Assembly: GCF_017315705.1 (NCBI RefSeq)
Contig: NZ_JAFLRF010000024.1
Span: 2,504-66,503 of the forward strand
Source of the DNA: Trinickia mobilis
GTDB taxonomy: Bacteria > Pseudomonadota > Gammaproteobacteria > Burkholderiales > Burkholderiaceae
Reading direction: 5' to 3'
Length of the DNA: 64,000 nt
In this document: piece by piece, positions 45,500 to 55,796 of the stretch
Layout of the letters: every line of letters starts with the position of its first letter
How positions within the stretch are numbered: position 1 is the first letter of the stretch
Notes under the pieces: generated by a model
Told to the model about the DNA's origin: nothing
What the model saw: only the letters and a program-made list of their open reading frames with translations
Databases searched by the model: none
Translations under genes and position numbers: made by a program

Positions 45500-46767
45500 G
45501 GCACGCCATGCGCAGACTGCTCGTTGCCTCCGCCCTCGCCGCAGCCTGCGTGGCGGCGGTCTCCGTAGCGACGGCCGCCGCAGCCGCTGCGGCGGGGACC
45601 GCCGCCCACGCCCACGCGCACGCCCGCGTGCCGCGCGCCGACTCGCGCCTGCGCGTGCCGCACGGCGATTTGCGCGCCTACATGCACGGCATCGGCGCGG
45701 CGTCCGACGGGCATGGCGGCACCTATGTGTTTTTCAGCAGCTCCGGCTTGCCGCCGCGCGGGGCAGGGCGCGACGGCAACTGGACACACGACGTCTACGT
45801 CGCGCACTGGACGCCAGAAATGGCCAAGCTCTCGAAGCCGCGCGTGTTCATCCGCCGGCCCGAGGCGCAGGAGCCGGTATCGATCGCGCAGAGCAGCGCC
45901 GGCAACATCATGGTGACGTTCGAAGACGGCTGGAACACGCCGGACGAAGTGAGCCAGCGCTACGGCGTCTACTCGCGCCTGCTCGGCCCGGTGCGTCCGT
46001 ATCCGATCGACGTCAAGGCCGGCGGCCACTCGGGACACGCGGCGGCGGTCGGCTCGCGCTTCGTCGTCTTCTATTCGGACGACTGGGTCGACGGCGGCGG
46101 CGTCGACAATCTCGGCACCGGCCGCGGCGTCTACGTGAAGACCTACGACGCTAACGGCACGCTTCGGAACTTCGTCCCCGTCGCGCCGTACGTGCGCGAG
46201 TGGTGGCCGATGATTGCGGGCTCGCCCAAGCGGGCGCTGCTCGTCTGGCAGCAATACGTGAACGGGCAGACCTACGCGCAACTGAAGGTGGCGGCGTTCG
46301 ACCCGGTCGACGGCACGTTGGGCGAGACGCGCGTGATCGCGCCTCACCTGCAGTACTACACGTATGCGGCGGCTTATGTGCCTGCGCTCGACCGCTTCGT
46401 CGTCGCCGCGAGCGACGCGAGCGGACACGGCTTCGCGCAATTGATCGACGAAGACGGCGCGCCCGTGGCGACGCTTGCCTGCATGCCGTCGACGGTGCGC
46501 GAAGCCGGCATCGCCGTGATCGGCGAGCGGGCTTTTACGCCTTCGCAGGACGGGCGTCTGCTCGAATTGCAGATGAGCGCGTCGTCGATCGAACTCGCGG
46601 CGACGCAGCCTTCGCCGATCAAGTGGTGGTACATGGGGAGCCTCGGGCTCGTGCGCTCGGACTCGCGCCTGCACTGGGTTTCGCTGAGCCCGGCCGGGCT
46701 GCAGGAGGCGGATTTCGACCTTGCCGCCGCGCGGCCCGCCACGGCGGCGGACCGGTGTCAGCCGTAG
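45496..46767 (+). CDS. Secreted protein of unknown function coupled to glmS and pga genes
   Basis: A 423-residue protein starting at ATG 45496, overlapping the glmS stop in ATGA. A signal peptide ([27 protein letters not shown]) is followed by repeats of beta-strand blocks such as [43 protein letters not shown] and [11 protein letters not shown], spaced about 50 residues apart like blades of a propeller. It is probably periplasmic or outer-membrane associated. Position at the end of the operon suggests a role in PNAG handling, but I do not recognise the family. Confidence 0.8.
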   Translation: MRHAMRRLLVASALAAACVAAVSVATAAAAAAAGTAAHAHAHARVPRADSRLRVPHGDLRAYMHGIGAASDGHGGTYVFFSSSGLPPRGAGRDGNWTHDVYVAHWTPEMAKLSKPRVFIRRPEAQEPVSIAQSSAGNIMVTFEDGWNTPDEVSQRYGVYSRLLGPVRPYPIDVKAGGHSGHAAAVGSRFVVFYSDDWVDGGGVDNLGTGRGVYVKTYDANGTLRNFVPVAPYVREWWPMIAGSPKRALLVWQQYVNGQTYAQLKVAAFDPVDGTLGETRVIAPHLQYYTYAAAYVPALDRFVVAASDASGHGFAQLIDEDGAPVATLACMPSTVREAGIAVIGERAFTPSQDGRLLELQMSASSIELAATQPSPIKWWYMGSLGLVRSDSRLHWVSLSPAGLQEADFDLAAARPATAADRCQP

Positions 46768-46811
46768 GCTGCGGCGTACTTCGTCCTAAACCCGGGGGCA
46801 GGTCACGAATG

Positions 46812-47190
46812 TTTGAAGGCGGAATGCGAGCCTCAAACCGACGACTTCGACTCTTTGAGGGCGGAACGTCAGCCTCAAACCGAGGACTTCGACTTTTTGA
46901 GGGCGGAACGTCAGCCTCAAACCGACGACTTCGACTCGTTGAGGGCGGAACGTCAGCCTCAAACCGAGGACTTTGGATGTCTGAGGGCGGAACGTGGGCC
47001 TCACACCGTGGAGTTTTCCACGCTTTGAGAGTGGAATGCGAGCCTCAAACCTCGGAGTTCGACTGTTTGAAGGCGAAGCGCGAGCCTCACACCATGGAAT
47101 TCGAATGTTTGAGCGTGGAGCTCGCGCCTCACACCGCGGAATTCCGCTGTCGAAGTGGAGAACATGAGGGGCAGGCCGGCGAATTTGCAG
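46812..47190. repeat. 42-bp palindromic tandem array
   Basis: Eight clear units (starting 46812, 46854, 46896, 46938, 46980, 47024, 47066, 47108) and a decayed ninth at 47150. Each has TTTGAGG...CCTCAAA arms that can form a 7-bp hairpin, then a 16-base conserved spacer related to CCGACGACTTCGACTC. Units 2-4 are nearly identical and later units drift. Unit 5 is followed by two extra bases, which breaks any open frame. The first unit lies 44 bases after the stop at 46767, so the pga operon RNA probably ends in these hairpins. Confidence 0.9.
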
Positions 47191-47557
47191 CTACGTGGGC
47201 GCGCTATGGACGTTCACGATGTCGGATTGTCGAAGGTGTATGAAAAGACCTCACCTGATCGACGCGGCGGGCGAAGAAAGGGTTTTGTGACTCTGTATCC
47301 GAGTTCGAATGATGTAGTCAAAAGCATGAGAATCGGATTTCGGACCAGTCCTATATGCTGCTGAGTTATAACTCGACTAGTTAGGGTGGCGCTTGGCCCT
47401 TGCGGCAGCTTCGCCCGGTCATGTCGTCGATGTGTATGGCTAGCGAACCGGCCGCGGGCCGGCGGGAGGCGTGAGGGATTGAAGCCCGAAGGGGCGCGAC
47501 TGCGTAGCAGGCTCGATGCGCAGCACGAATTCCCGGCACGCCAAAGGAGCACGGTCG
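47191..47557. other. Intergenic region upstream of the UPF0182 gene
   Basis: No gene recognised. A perfect 12-base palindrome GAGTTATAACTC is at 47363-47374, in an AT-rich stretch (47285-47385) that could hold the promoter of the downstream gene. Confidence 0.35.
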
Positions 47558-50341
47558 ATGCGGACGAAAGCGAAGCCGGGCGCACGCGCGACACGCAACG
47601 TTATCGTCGTTGCGGCGGCGGTCGCGTGTCTGATTGTGATCGGGCGCATTACCGGCATTCTGGTCGATTGGCTGTGGTTCGGCTCGATCGGCTATGGCAG
47701 CGTGTTCTGGACGGTCTTCTGGGCGAAGCTCCTCGTCTTTGCCGCCGTGTTCGCGGCATCGGCTGCGGCGGTCGCGGCGTCGGGCTTGGTTGCGCATCGC
47801 TATGCGAGCCCCGTCGGTGCCATGCAGGTGATCGGCGCGTCCGAGGACGCGCCGCCCGACCTCACCGAACTGGCGAGCCGGATCGCGCCGCGCGTTCCGT
47901 GGCGCATGGGCATTGCCGGCGCAGCCGTGCTGATCGGGCTTTTCATTGCCGCGAGCAAAGTGTCGAATTGGGACATCGCGCTGCGCTTTCTTCACCAGGT
48001 GCCCTATGGCGCGCGCGATCCGATCTTCGGCGAGGACATCAGCCTCTATCTGTTCTCGCTGCCGGTCTTCATCACGCTCAAGAACTGGCTGCTGCAACTG
48101 CTGTTGGCCTGCACGGCCGTTGCGGGCGCCGTTTATGCGGTGCGGGGAGACATCGAGTTCGGGCCGGCGCCGCGCTGGCTCTCGCCTGCCGCCGCGGCGC
48201 ACGCCTCGGCGCTGCTCGGCGGGTTCTTCGCGCTGAAGGCGTGGTCCTACGTGCTCGACCGCTATCTGCTGCTGTATCGCGACAACGGCGTCGTGGCCGG
48301 GGCGAGCTATACCGACATCCACGTCGAACTGCCGGTGCTGTGGCTGCTGATCGGAATCGCCGCGGCAGCGGCCGTTGCGTCGTGGATCAACATGCACCGG
48401 CGCGGCTGGCGGATTCCCGCCGCCTCGGCGGTGGCGCTGTTCGGCAGTTCGTTTGCGCTCGCGATCGTCTACCCGGCGCTCTTCGAGCGCTTCTACGTGA
48501 AGCCGAGCGAGCTGCAGCTCGAAACACCCTATATCGCGCACAACATCGCGCTGACGCGGGAGGCTTACGGCTTGTCGAAGATCGAGGTCAAGCCGTTTCC
48601 GGCCGAGGAGGGGCTCAGCCTCGCGTCGCTCGACGCCAATCGCGCGACCATCGACAACATCCGCCTCTGGGACGTGCAGCCGCTCATGAGCACCTACGCC
48701 CAATTGCAGGAGATCCGCACGTACTACAAGTTCTTCTCGGTGGACATCGACCGTTACCGGCTCGATTCGGGCTACCGGCAGGTGATGCTGTCCGCGCGCG
48801 AGCTGGACCCGACGCTCTTGGCCGCGAACGCGCAGACCTGGGTGAACCTGCATCTGCTGTTTACGCACGGCAACGGCGTCGTGATGTCGCCGGTGACGGA
48901 GAAGTCCGCCGAAGGATTGCCCTCGCTCTATCTGCAGGACATTCCGCCCGTCGCCACGGGCGGGCCGCTCATTCGCGAGCCGCGGCTCTACTTCGGCCAG
49001 GGCGGGCAGGACTATGTGATCGTGAAGGGCAGCACGCCCGAATTCGATTACCCGAAGGGCAAGGACAACGTCTACACGCGCTATAGCGGGCGCGACGGCG
49101 TCGCGATCGGCGGCGTCGCGCGGCGCACGCTCTTTGCGTGGCAGCTCGACGATCCGAACATCCTGTTGACCGGCTACATCACGAACGAGAGCCGGATTCT
49201 GCTCCACCGCAACATCCAGGACCGGGTGCTGACGATCGCGCCGTTTCTCGCGCTCGACCACGATCCCTACATCGTCGCAAGCGGAGGGCGCCTGTACTGG
49301 ATTCAAGATGCGTACACGACGAGCCGCTGGTTCCCGTATGCGAAACCCGGCCTCGCCGACGGCTCGAACACCATCCGCAATTCGGTCAAGGTGGTGATCG
49401 ACGCGTACGACGGCACGGTCGATTTCTACGTCAGCGATCCCGCCGACGCGATCCTGCGCACGTACCGGCGCATCTTCCCGAGCCTCTTCAAGCCGCTCGG
49501 CGCGATGCCGCCGGACCTGCAGCAGCACATCCGCTACCCGGAAGACTTGTTCCTGATCCAGGCGCAGCTTTATCGCGCGTATCACATGGACGCGCCGGAG
49601 GTGTTCTACAACCGCGAGGACCTGTGGCAGTTCCCGCGCGAGCTGGCCGGCATCGACGACGGCAATGCGGCCGCCGGCGCGCCGATGACGCCGTACTACA
49701 CGATCATGCGGCTGCCCGGTGAATCGAAGGCCGAATTCGTGCTGATGCTGCCGATGGTGCCGAGCCAGCGCGAGAACATGATCGCGTGGCTCGCGGCGCG
49801 TTGCGATCCGCCCGAGTACGGCAAGCTCGTCGTCTACAGCTTCCCGAAGGAAAAGCTCGTGTTCGGGCCGTTCCAGATCGAGGCGCGCATCCAGCAGAAC
49901 ACCGAGATCTCGCAGCAGATCTCGCTGTGGAACCAGATGGGCTCGCGCGTGATCCGCGGGCATCTGCTCGTCGTGCCGATCGAGAACTCGATCCTCTACG
50001 TGTCGCCGCTTTACTTGCGCGCGGCCTCGGGCCAATTGCCGGAGCTCAAGCGCGTGATTGCCGCTTATGGCGACCGGGTCGTGATGGAGGAGACCTTGAG
50101 CGAGGCGCTGGCGGCCTTGTTCAAGGAGACGGCGCCGGCCGCGGCGGCGTCGCCCGCCGGTGCGTCGGGCGCCGTGTCAGGCGCGGCCGACGCACAGGCG
50201 CGCGATGCGCTCGCCCACTACCATCGCGCGCTCGAGCGGCTGAAGGCCGGCGATTGGAGCGGGTTCGGCGCCGAGCTCGATGCGCTCGGGCAGTCGCTCG
50301 AAGCGCTCTCCGGCGGCCGCGGCGGGCAGGGCCGGCCATGA
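47558..50341 (+). CDS. UPF0182 family large membrane protein
   Basis: A 927-residue protein. About seven hydrophobic helices fill the first 330 residues (for example VIVVAAAVACLIVIGRITGI and FWTVFWAKLLVFAAVFAA), then a large soluble domain begins with YIAHNIALTREAYGLSKIEV and includes WDVQPLMSTYAQLQEIRTYY, both typical of COG1615/UPF0182. The domain is probably extracytoplasmic. ATG 47558 has AAAGGAGCACGGTC upstream; ATG 47516 is less likely. Family function is unknown. The C-terminal 60 residues are Ala/Gly-rich and helical. Confidence 0.9.
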   Translation: MRTKAKPGARATRNVIVVAAAVACLIVIGRITGILVDWLWFGSIGYGSVFWTVFWAKLLVFAAVFAASAAAVAASGLVAHRYASPVGAMQVIGASEDAPPDLTELASRIAPRVPWRMGIAGAAVLIGLFIAASKVSNWDIALRFLHQVPYGARDPIFGEDISLYLFSLPVFITLKNWLLQLLLACTAVAGAVYAVRGDIEFGPAPRWLSPAAAAHASALLGGFFALKAWSYVLDRYLLLYRDNGVVAGASYTDIHVELPVLWLLIGIAAAAAVASWINMHRRGWRIPAASAVALFGSSFALAIVYPALFERFYVKPSELQLETPYIAHNIALTREAYGLSKIEVKPFPAEEGLSLASLDANRATIDNIRLWDVQPLMSTYAQLQEIRTYYKFFSVDIDRYRLDSGYRQVMLSARELDPTLLAANAQTWVNLHLLFTHGNGVVMSPVTEKSAEGLPSLYLQDIPPVATGGPLIREPRLYFGQGGQDYVIVKGSTPEFDYPKGKDNVYTRYSGRDGVAIGGVARRTLFAWQLDDPNILLTGYITNESRILLHRNIQDRVLTIAPFLALDHDPYIVASGGRLYWIQDAYTTSRWFPYAKPGLADGSNTIRNSVKVVIDAYDGTVDFYVSDPADAILRTYRRIFPSLFKPLGAMPPDLQQHIRYPEDLFLIQAQLYRAYHMDAPEVFYNREDLWQFPRELAGIDDGNAAAGAPMTPYYTIMRLPGESKAEFVLMLPMVPSQRENMIAWLAARCDPPEYGKLVVYSFPKEKLVFGPFQIEARIQQNTEISQQISLWNQMGSRVIRGHLLVVPIENSILYVSPLYLRAASGQLPELKRVIAAYGDRVVMEETLSEALAALFKETAPAAAASPAGASGAVSGAADAQARDALAHYHRALERLKAGDWSGFGAELDALGQSLEALSGGRGGQGRP

Positions 50342-50645
50342 GCGCGTTGCGCCGCAAAGGCCGCCGAACCTTCCATCTGTAAGGCCAGTCCGGCTGTTCG
50401 GCAAATTGCCCCCCGACCCGAAACCAGTAAAATACGCCGCGACTCGTGCGATCGGACTGTGCGCGGGTGGCGGCGCGTCCCACGCCTGCCGGTCGAGCGC
50501 GCAAGAACCGTCTGCGCGCCCATTTCCAGCGCACGCCCGCCATCCCGTTGATCCGATTCGCCTTTTTTGAACTTTCAACGGATTGTCCACGCAGATGTCC
50601 ACACAGCCTGTGGACAAACCGAACCGACGGACCCCAAGAGAAGTC
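50342..50645. other. Intergenic region upstream of parE
   Basis: About 300 bases with no gene recognised. It contains alternative in-frame ATGs for parE at 50583 and 50595 and a TTTTTTGAACTTTC stretch near 50560 that may be part of a promoter. Confidence 0.35.
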
Positions 50646-52631
50646 ATGTCCACGAAAAAGCCAAGCGCTGCCTACAGCGAAGCGTCGATCAAGGTCCTCA
50701 AGGGCCTGGAGCCGGTCAAGCAGCGGCCCGGCATGTACACGCGCACCGAGAATCCGCTGCACATCATTCAGGAAGTCATCGACAACGCCTCCGACGAAGC
50801 CCTCGGCGGCTACGGCCGGCAGATCACGGTGACGCTGCATGCCGACCACGCCGTGTCGGTCGAAGACGACGGCCGCGGCATCCCGTTCGGCCTGCATCCC
50901 GACGAAGGCGTGCCGGTCGTCGAAATCGTTTTCACGCGGCTCCATGCGGGCGGCAAGTTCGACAAGGCCGCGGGCGGCGCCTACACGTTCTCGGGCGGGT
51001 TGCACGGCGTCGGCGTGTCGGTGACGAACGCGCTTTCCACGCGGCTCGACGTCACGGTCTGGCGCGACGGCAAAGTCGCCGAGATCGGCTTTGCGAACGG
51101 CGATGTCGTGAAGCCGCTCGAGACGCGCGCCGCGGCCCGCACCGACAAGAAATCCGGCACGCGCGTTACCGCGTGGGCCAATCCCAAATACTTCGATTCG
51201 CCGAATCTGCCGCTCGCCGAGCTGCAGCGTCTGTTGCGCTCGAAGGCGGTGCTGCTGCCGGGCGTCGAAGTCGTGCTCGTCAACGAAAAAACCGGCGAGC
51301 GCCTAAGCTGGAAATACGAAGACGGCCTGCGCGGCTACCTGCTCGAAGGCATGGCCGGCAGCGACCTCCTGATTCCGCTCTTCGAAGGCGAGCGCTACGC
51401 GGAAAACTCGCGCTCGAACGAAGACACCTTCGCCGAGGGCGAGGGCGCGGCGTGGGTCGTCGCGTGGAGCGAAGAAGGGCCGCTCACGCGCGAGTCGTAC
51501 GTGAACCTGATTCCGACGCCCGCGGGCGGCACGCATGAAGCGGGCTTGCGCGACGGTCTCTTTCAGGCGGTGAAGAGCTTCGTCGAGCTGCACAACCTGC
51601 AGCCGAAGGGCGTGAAGCTGCTCGCCGAAGACGTGTTCACGCGCGTGTCGTTCGTGCTGTCGGCGAAGGTGCTCGATCCGCAGTTCCAAGGGCAGATCAA
51701 GGAGCGCTTGAACAGCCGCGACGCGGTGAAGCTCGTGTCGGCGTTCGCGCGTCCCGCGCTGGAGCTGTGGCTGAACCAGCACGTCGAGCACGGCAAGAGG
51801 CTCGCCGATCTCGTCATCAAGCAGGCGCAGGCGCGCACGCGCGCGGGCCAGAAGGTCGAGAAGCGCAAGAGCTCGGGCGTGGCCGTGCTGCCCGGCAAGC
51901 TCACCGACTGCGAATCGACCGACATCGTGCGCAACGAGCTGTTCCTCGTCGAGGGCGACTCGGCGGGCGGCTCCGCGAAGATGGGCCGCGACAAGGAATA
52001 CCAGGCGATCCTGCCGCTGCGCGGCAAGGTGCTCAATACGTGGGAGACCGAGCGCGACCGGCTCTTCGCGAACAACGAAGTGCACGACATCTCGGTGGCG
52101 ATCGGCGTCGATCCGCACAGTCCCGACGACACCATCGACCTTTCGAACCTGCGCTACGGCAAGATCTGCATTCTCTCGGACGCGGACGTCGACGGCGCGC
52201 ATATCCAGGTCTTGCTGCTCACGCTGTTCTTCAAGCACTTCCCGCAGCTGATCGAGCGCGGCCATGTGTGCGTCGCGCGGCCGCCGCTCTTTCGCGTCGA
52301 TGCGCCCGCGCGCGGCAAGAAGCCCGCGCAGAAGCTCTATGCGCTCGACGAAGGCGAGCTCGAAGCGATCCTCGACAAGCTGCGCAAGGACGGCGTGCGC
52401 GACACGCAATGGACGATCAGCCGCTTCAAGGGTCTCGGCGAAATGAGCGCCGAGCAGCTGTGGGACACGACGATGAACCCCGACACGCGCCGCCTGATGC
52501 CGGTCGCGCTCGGCGAGCTCGACTACGATGCCACCGTTTCGCGGATGACGATGCTGATGGGCAAGGGCGAAGCGGCGTCGCGCCGCAGCTGGCTCGAAGA
52601 GAAGGGTAACGAGGTGGAAGCGGATATCTGA
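50646..52631 (+). CDS. parE: DNA topoisomerase IV subunit B
   Basis: A 661-residue type IIA topoisomerase ATPase subunit. GHKL ATPase: catalytic E43 (IIQEVIDNASDEA), DDGRGIP near 74-80, and the GGLHGVGVSVTNALS loop (117-131). TOPRIM: EGDSAGG at 436-442 and DADVDGAHI. With ParC it decatenates daughter chromosomes. Start 50646 matches family length (MSTKKPSAAYSEASI); longer in-frame starts exist. It lies 67 bases upstream of parC. The two GHKL and TOPRIM halves are intact, and there is no long insert like GyrB's. Confidence 0.95.
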   Translation: MSTKKPSAAYSEASIKVLKGLEPVKQRPGMYTRTENPLHIIQEVIDNASDEALGGYGRQITVTLHADHAVSVEDDGRGIPFGLHPDEGVPVVEIVFTRLHAGGKFDKAAGGAYTFSGGLHGVGVSVTNALSTRLDVTVWRDGKVAEIGFANGDVVKPLETRAAARTDKKSGTRVTAWANPKYFDSPNLPLAELQRLLRSKAVLLPGVEVVLVNEKTGERLSWKYEDGLRGYLLEGMAGSDLLIPLFEGERYAENSRSNEDTFAEGEGAAWVVAWSEEGPLTRESYVNLIPTPAGGTHEAGLRDGLFQAVKSFVELHNLQPKGVKLLAEDVFTRVSFVLSAKVLDPQFQGQIKERLNSRDAVKLVSAFARPALELWLNQHVEHGKRLADLVIKQAQARTRAGQKVEKRKSSGVAVLPGKLTDCESTDIVRNELFLVEGDSAGGSAKMGRDKEYQAILPLRGKVLNTWETERDRLFANNEVHDISVAIGVDPHSPDDTIDLSNLRYGKICILSDADVDGAHIQVLLLTLFFKHFPQLIERGHVCVARPPLFRVDAPARGKKPAQKLYALDEGELEAILDKLRKDGVRDTQWTISRFKGLGEMSAEQLWDTTMNPDTRRLMPVALGELDYDATVSRMTMLMGKGEAASRRSWLEEKGNEVEADI

Positions 52632-52698
52632 GCGACGCGGTTTGTCAGCGCCGCGGCTTTCGCCGAAGCGCCCCACCTGAACACGGACACGAATTTCG

Positions 52699-55017
52699 AT
52701 GGATCAACAAGACGATCTCTTCGCCGCGCCGGCCGTGCCGGACAGCGATTCCCTGACGCTCGGCAACTACGCCGAGCGCGCCTATCTCGACTACGCGGTG
52801 AGCGTGGTCAAGGGCCGCGCCTTGCCCGACGTCTGCGACGGCCAGAAGCCGGTGCAGCGCCGCATTCTCTTCGCGATGAACGAGATGGGCCTCGCCGCCG
52901 ATGCGAAGCCGGTGAAGTCGGCGCGCGTCGTGGGCGACGTGCTCGGCAAGTACCACCCGCACGGCGACCAGTCGGCCTACGACGCGCTCGTGCGTCTCGC
53001 GCAGGACTTCTCGATGCGCTATCCGCTCATCGACGGCCAGGGCAACTTCGGCTCGCGCGACGGCGACGGCGCGGCGGCGATGCGCTACACCGAAGCGCGC
53101 CTGACGCCGATCGCGAAGCTGCTGCTCGACGAGATCGACCAGGGCACGGTCGATTTCATGCCGAACTACGACGGCTCGTTCGAAGAGCCGAAGCTCTTGC
53201 CCGCGCGCCTGCCGTTCCTGCTGTTGAACGGCGCGTCCGGGATCGCGGTCGGCTTGGCGACGGAAATCCCCTCGCATAACCTGCGCGAAGTGGCCGCGGC
53301 GGCGGTGGCGATGATCCGCCATCCGAGCAAGCTCACGCACGCCGAGCTGATGCAGCTCATGCCGGGGCCCGACTTCCCGGGCGGCGGCCAGATCATTTCG
53401 AGCGAAGCGGAAATCTCGGCGGCCTACGAAACCGGGCGCGGCAGCCTCAAGGTGCGCGCGCGCTGGAAGATCGAAGACCTCGCGCGCGGCCAGTGGCAGC
53501 TCGTCATCACCGAGCTGCCGCCGAACGCGTCGTGCCAGAAGGTCCTCGAAGAAATCGAGGAATTGACCAATCCGAAGGTCAAGCTCGGCAAGAAGACGCT
53601 GACGCCCGAGCAACTGCAGATGAAGCAGACGCTGCTCGCGCTCGTCGACGCCGTGCGCGACGAATCGGGCAAGGACGCGCCGGTGCGGATCGTGTTCGAG
53701 CCGAAGTCGCGCACCATCGACCAGACCGAGTTCGTCAACTCGCTGCTCGCGCACACGAGCCTCGAATCGAACACGTCGCTGAACCTCGTGATGATCGGCG
53801 CCGATGGCCGGCCGCGCCAGAAGGGGCTCGTCGAGATCCTGCACGAGTGGGTGGGCTTCCGCCTCGCGACGGTCACGCGCCGCACGCAGCATCGCTTGGG
53901 CAAGGTCGACGATCGCATCCATATCCTCGAAGGGCGGATGATCGTCTTCCTGAACATCGACGAGGTGATCCGCATCATCCGCGAAGCGGACGAGCCGAAG
54001 GCCGCGTTGATGTCGGCGTTCGGCCTTTCCGAGCGGCAGGCGGACGACATCCTCGACATTCGGCTGCGTCAATTGGCGCGGCTCGAGAAGATCAAGATCG
54101 AGCAGGAGCTCGAAGCGTTGCGCACCGAGAAGGCGAAGCTCGAAGAGCTGCTCGGCAGCGAATCGGCGATGAAGCGCCAGCTCATCAAGGAAATCGAAGC
54201 CGACGCGAAGCAATACGGCGACGAGCGCCGCACCTTGATCCAGCAGGAAAGGCGTGCGACGTTCGAGGCGAAGGTCGTCGACGAGCCGGTGACGGTCGTC
54301 GTCTCGCAGCGGGGCTGGGTGCGCGCGCTCAAGGGCCACGGGCTCGATCCGGCCGGCTTCACGTTCAAGGACGGCGACGGCCTCTACGCGGCGTTCCAGT
54401 GCCGCACGCCCGATACGCTGATCGCGTGGGGCAGCAAGGGGCGCGTCTATTCGGTCGCGGTCGCGACGCTGCCGGGCGGACGCGGCGACGGCGTGCCGGT
54501 CACGTCGCTGATCGAGCTCGAATCGGGCACGCACCTCATGCACTACTACGCGGCGCCGGCGGAGCAGGCTTTGTTGCTCGCATCGAGCAACGGCTTCGGC
54601 TTCATCGCGAAGGTCGGCGACATGGTGAGCCGCGTGAAGGCGGGCAAGTCGTTCATGACGATCGACGAAGGCGCCGCGCCGCTCGCGCCGATGCCGATGC
54701 TGCCGAATGCGCAGCAGGTGGTCTGCCTGTCGAGCGGCGGCCGCCTGCTCGTGTTCGGCGTCGACGAGATGAAGACGCTCTCGGGCGGCGGACGCGGCGT
54801 CACGCTGATGGCGCTCGACGCGGACGAAAAGCTCGTGCAGGCCCTCGCGATCAACGGCGCGGGTGTCGTGCTGGTCGGCACGGGGCGCGGCGGCAAGGCG
54901 CAGGAAGAACGGCTCGCGGGCGCGGCGCTCGAACCGCACGTCGGCAAGCGCGCCCGCAAGGGGCGCGCGCCGGATACGAAGCTCAAGGTCGGCGGGCTGC
55001 GTCCGGTGCTGGCGTGA
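52699..55017 (+). CDS. parC: DNA topoisomerase IV subunit A
   Basis: A 772-residue cleavage subunit. The catalytic tyrosine is Y130 ([10 protein letters not shown]), within a 5Y-CAP region beginning [27 protein letters not shown] coiled coil (about 440-505, with [24 protein letters not shown]) and a C-terminal beta-pinwheel follow, ending [11 protein letters not shown]. The quinolone-sensitive segment ([20 protein letters not shown]) looks wild type. The ribosome binding site is weak (CACGAATTTCG), so translation may be coupled to parE. Confidence 0.96.
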   Translation: MDQQDDLFAAPAVPDSDSLTLGNYAERAYLDYAVSVVKGRALPDVCDGQKPVQRRILFAMNEMGLAADAKPVKSARVVGDVLGKYHPHGDQSAYDALVRLAQDFSMRYPLIDGQGNFGSRDGDGAAAMRYTEARLTPIAKLLLDEIDQGTVDFMPNYDGSFEEPKLLPARLPFLLLNGASGIAVGLATEIPSHNLREVAAAAVAMIRHPSKLTHAELMQLMPGPDFPGGGQIISSEAEISAAYETGRGSLKVRARWKIEDLARGQWQLVITELPPNASCQKVLEEIEELTNPKVKLGKKTLTPEQLQMKQTLLALVDAVRDESGKDAPVRIVFEPKSRTIDQTEFVNSLLAHTSLESNTSLNLVMIGADGRPRQKGLVEILHEWVGFRLATVTRRTQHRLGKVDDRIHILEGRMIVFLNIDEVIRIIREADEPKAALMSAFGLSERQADDILDIRLRQLARLEKIKIEQELEALRTEKAKLEELLGSESAMKRQLIKEIEADAKQYGDERRTLIQQERRATFEAKVVDEPVTVVVSQRGWVRALKGHGLDPAGFTFKDGDGLYAAFQCRTPDTLIAWGSKGRVYSVAVATLPGGRGDGVPVTSLIELESGTHLMHYYAAPAEQALLLASSNGFGFIAKVGDMVSRVKAGKSFMTIDEGAAPLAPMPMLPNAQQVVCLSSGGRLLVFGVDEMKTLSGGGRGVTLMALDADEKLVQALAINGAGVVLVGTGRGGKAQEERLAGAALEPHVGKRARKGRAPDTKLKVGGLRPVLA

Positions 55018-55055
55018 TGATCGCGTGATGCCGTCGTGAGGCATTCGTGACATCA

Positions 55056-55085
55056 GCGCGGCGCACAATGAACTGTGCGCCGCGC
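55056..55085. terminator. Strong hairpin downstream of parC
   Basis: GCGCGGCGCACA and TGTGCGCCGCGC form a perfect 12-bp stem with loop ATGAAC, about 40 bases after the parC stop. No U tract follows, so it may be a 3'-end stabiliser or a factor-dependent stop. Confidence 0.55.
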
Positions 55086-55186
55086 GAGCGGTCGAACGCC
55101 CTCGACGCAGCGGTCCAGACTGTTCGCAAATCGTCCCGCATACCCCCGTAGTCCAATAAATCGAAGAACTGAAAGGAAGGCTCACC

Positions 55187-55645
55187 ATGTCCAAAGCCAT
55201 CGATGTCGCGTTGTTCCTGCACTTGCTCGGCGTGGCCGTGTGGGTGGGCGGCATGGTGTTCGCGAATTTCTGCCTGCGCCCGGCGCTCTCCGACTTGTCG
55301 CCGCAACTGCGCTTGCCGCTCCTCGAAGCGGTGTTCGCGCGCTTCTTCAACTGGGTGGCGGGCTCGGTGCTCGTGATCCTGCTCTCGGGCGGCTTCCTCC
55401 TGATGCAGTTCGGCGGCGCCCATGCGGTGTGGCCGCTGCACGCGATGGCGGCGCTCGGCATCCTGATGATGCTGATCTTCGGGCACCTGCGCTTTGCCGT
55501 GTTTCCGCGCATCCGCCGCGCCGTGCAGGCGCAGAAATGGCCCGACGGCGCGCGCGCCGTCGGCACGGTGCGGCGCCTCGTCATCATCAATCTGGTGCTC
55601 GGGGTCGTGACGGTGGGACTGGCGGTGCTTTCGCGCGGGTTTTAA
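55187..55645 (+). CDS. CopD-like small integral membrane protein
   Basis: A 152-residue inner-membrane protein with four helices: ALFLHLLGVAVWVGGMVFANF, a second at FFNWVAGSVLVILLSGGFLLM, a third at MAALGILMMLIFGHLRF and a fourth at LVIINLVLGVVTVGLAVLS. The His in HLLGVAVWVGGM matches the CopD-type family (copper or haem-related membrane proteins). ATG 55187 follows AAAGGAAGGCTCACC. Function is uncertain. It lies at the edge of the accessory segment. Confidence 0.8.
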   Translation: MSKAIDVALFLHLLGVAVWVGGMVFANFCLRPALSDLSPQLRLPLLEAVFARFFNWVAGSVLVILLSGGFLLMQFGGAHAVWPLHAMAALGILMMLIFGHLRFAVFPRIRRAVQAQKWPDGARAVGTVRRLVIINLVLGVVTVGLAVLSRGF

Positions 55646-55796
55646 ACGGCATCGCGATCTTTCCATCAACTGATCGCTGGACCGCATTCGCGCCGTTATT
55701 GTCGCTTTTCGCTCCCGAATCGGCCGCCCGGCGCGTGGCTCGTACGGGACCGTTTGCCCGCAGGCGCAAACGGCACGCCCCCTTCGCAAGCGTTTC

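Noticed and set aside
46813-47028. Repeat protein encoded by the 42-bp units (LRAERQPQTEDFDS-type peptide)
   Set aside because: The frame breaks after unit 5 through two extra bases, and it has no ribosome binding site. The array reads open in several frames on both strands because of its 42-base period.
46812-47190. CRISPR array
   Set aside because: The spacers are short (16 bases) and nearly identical, and there are no cas genes. It is a tandem repeat with internal dyads.
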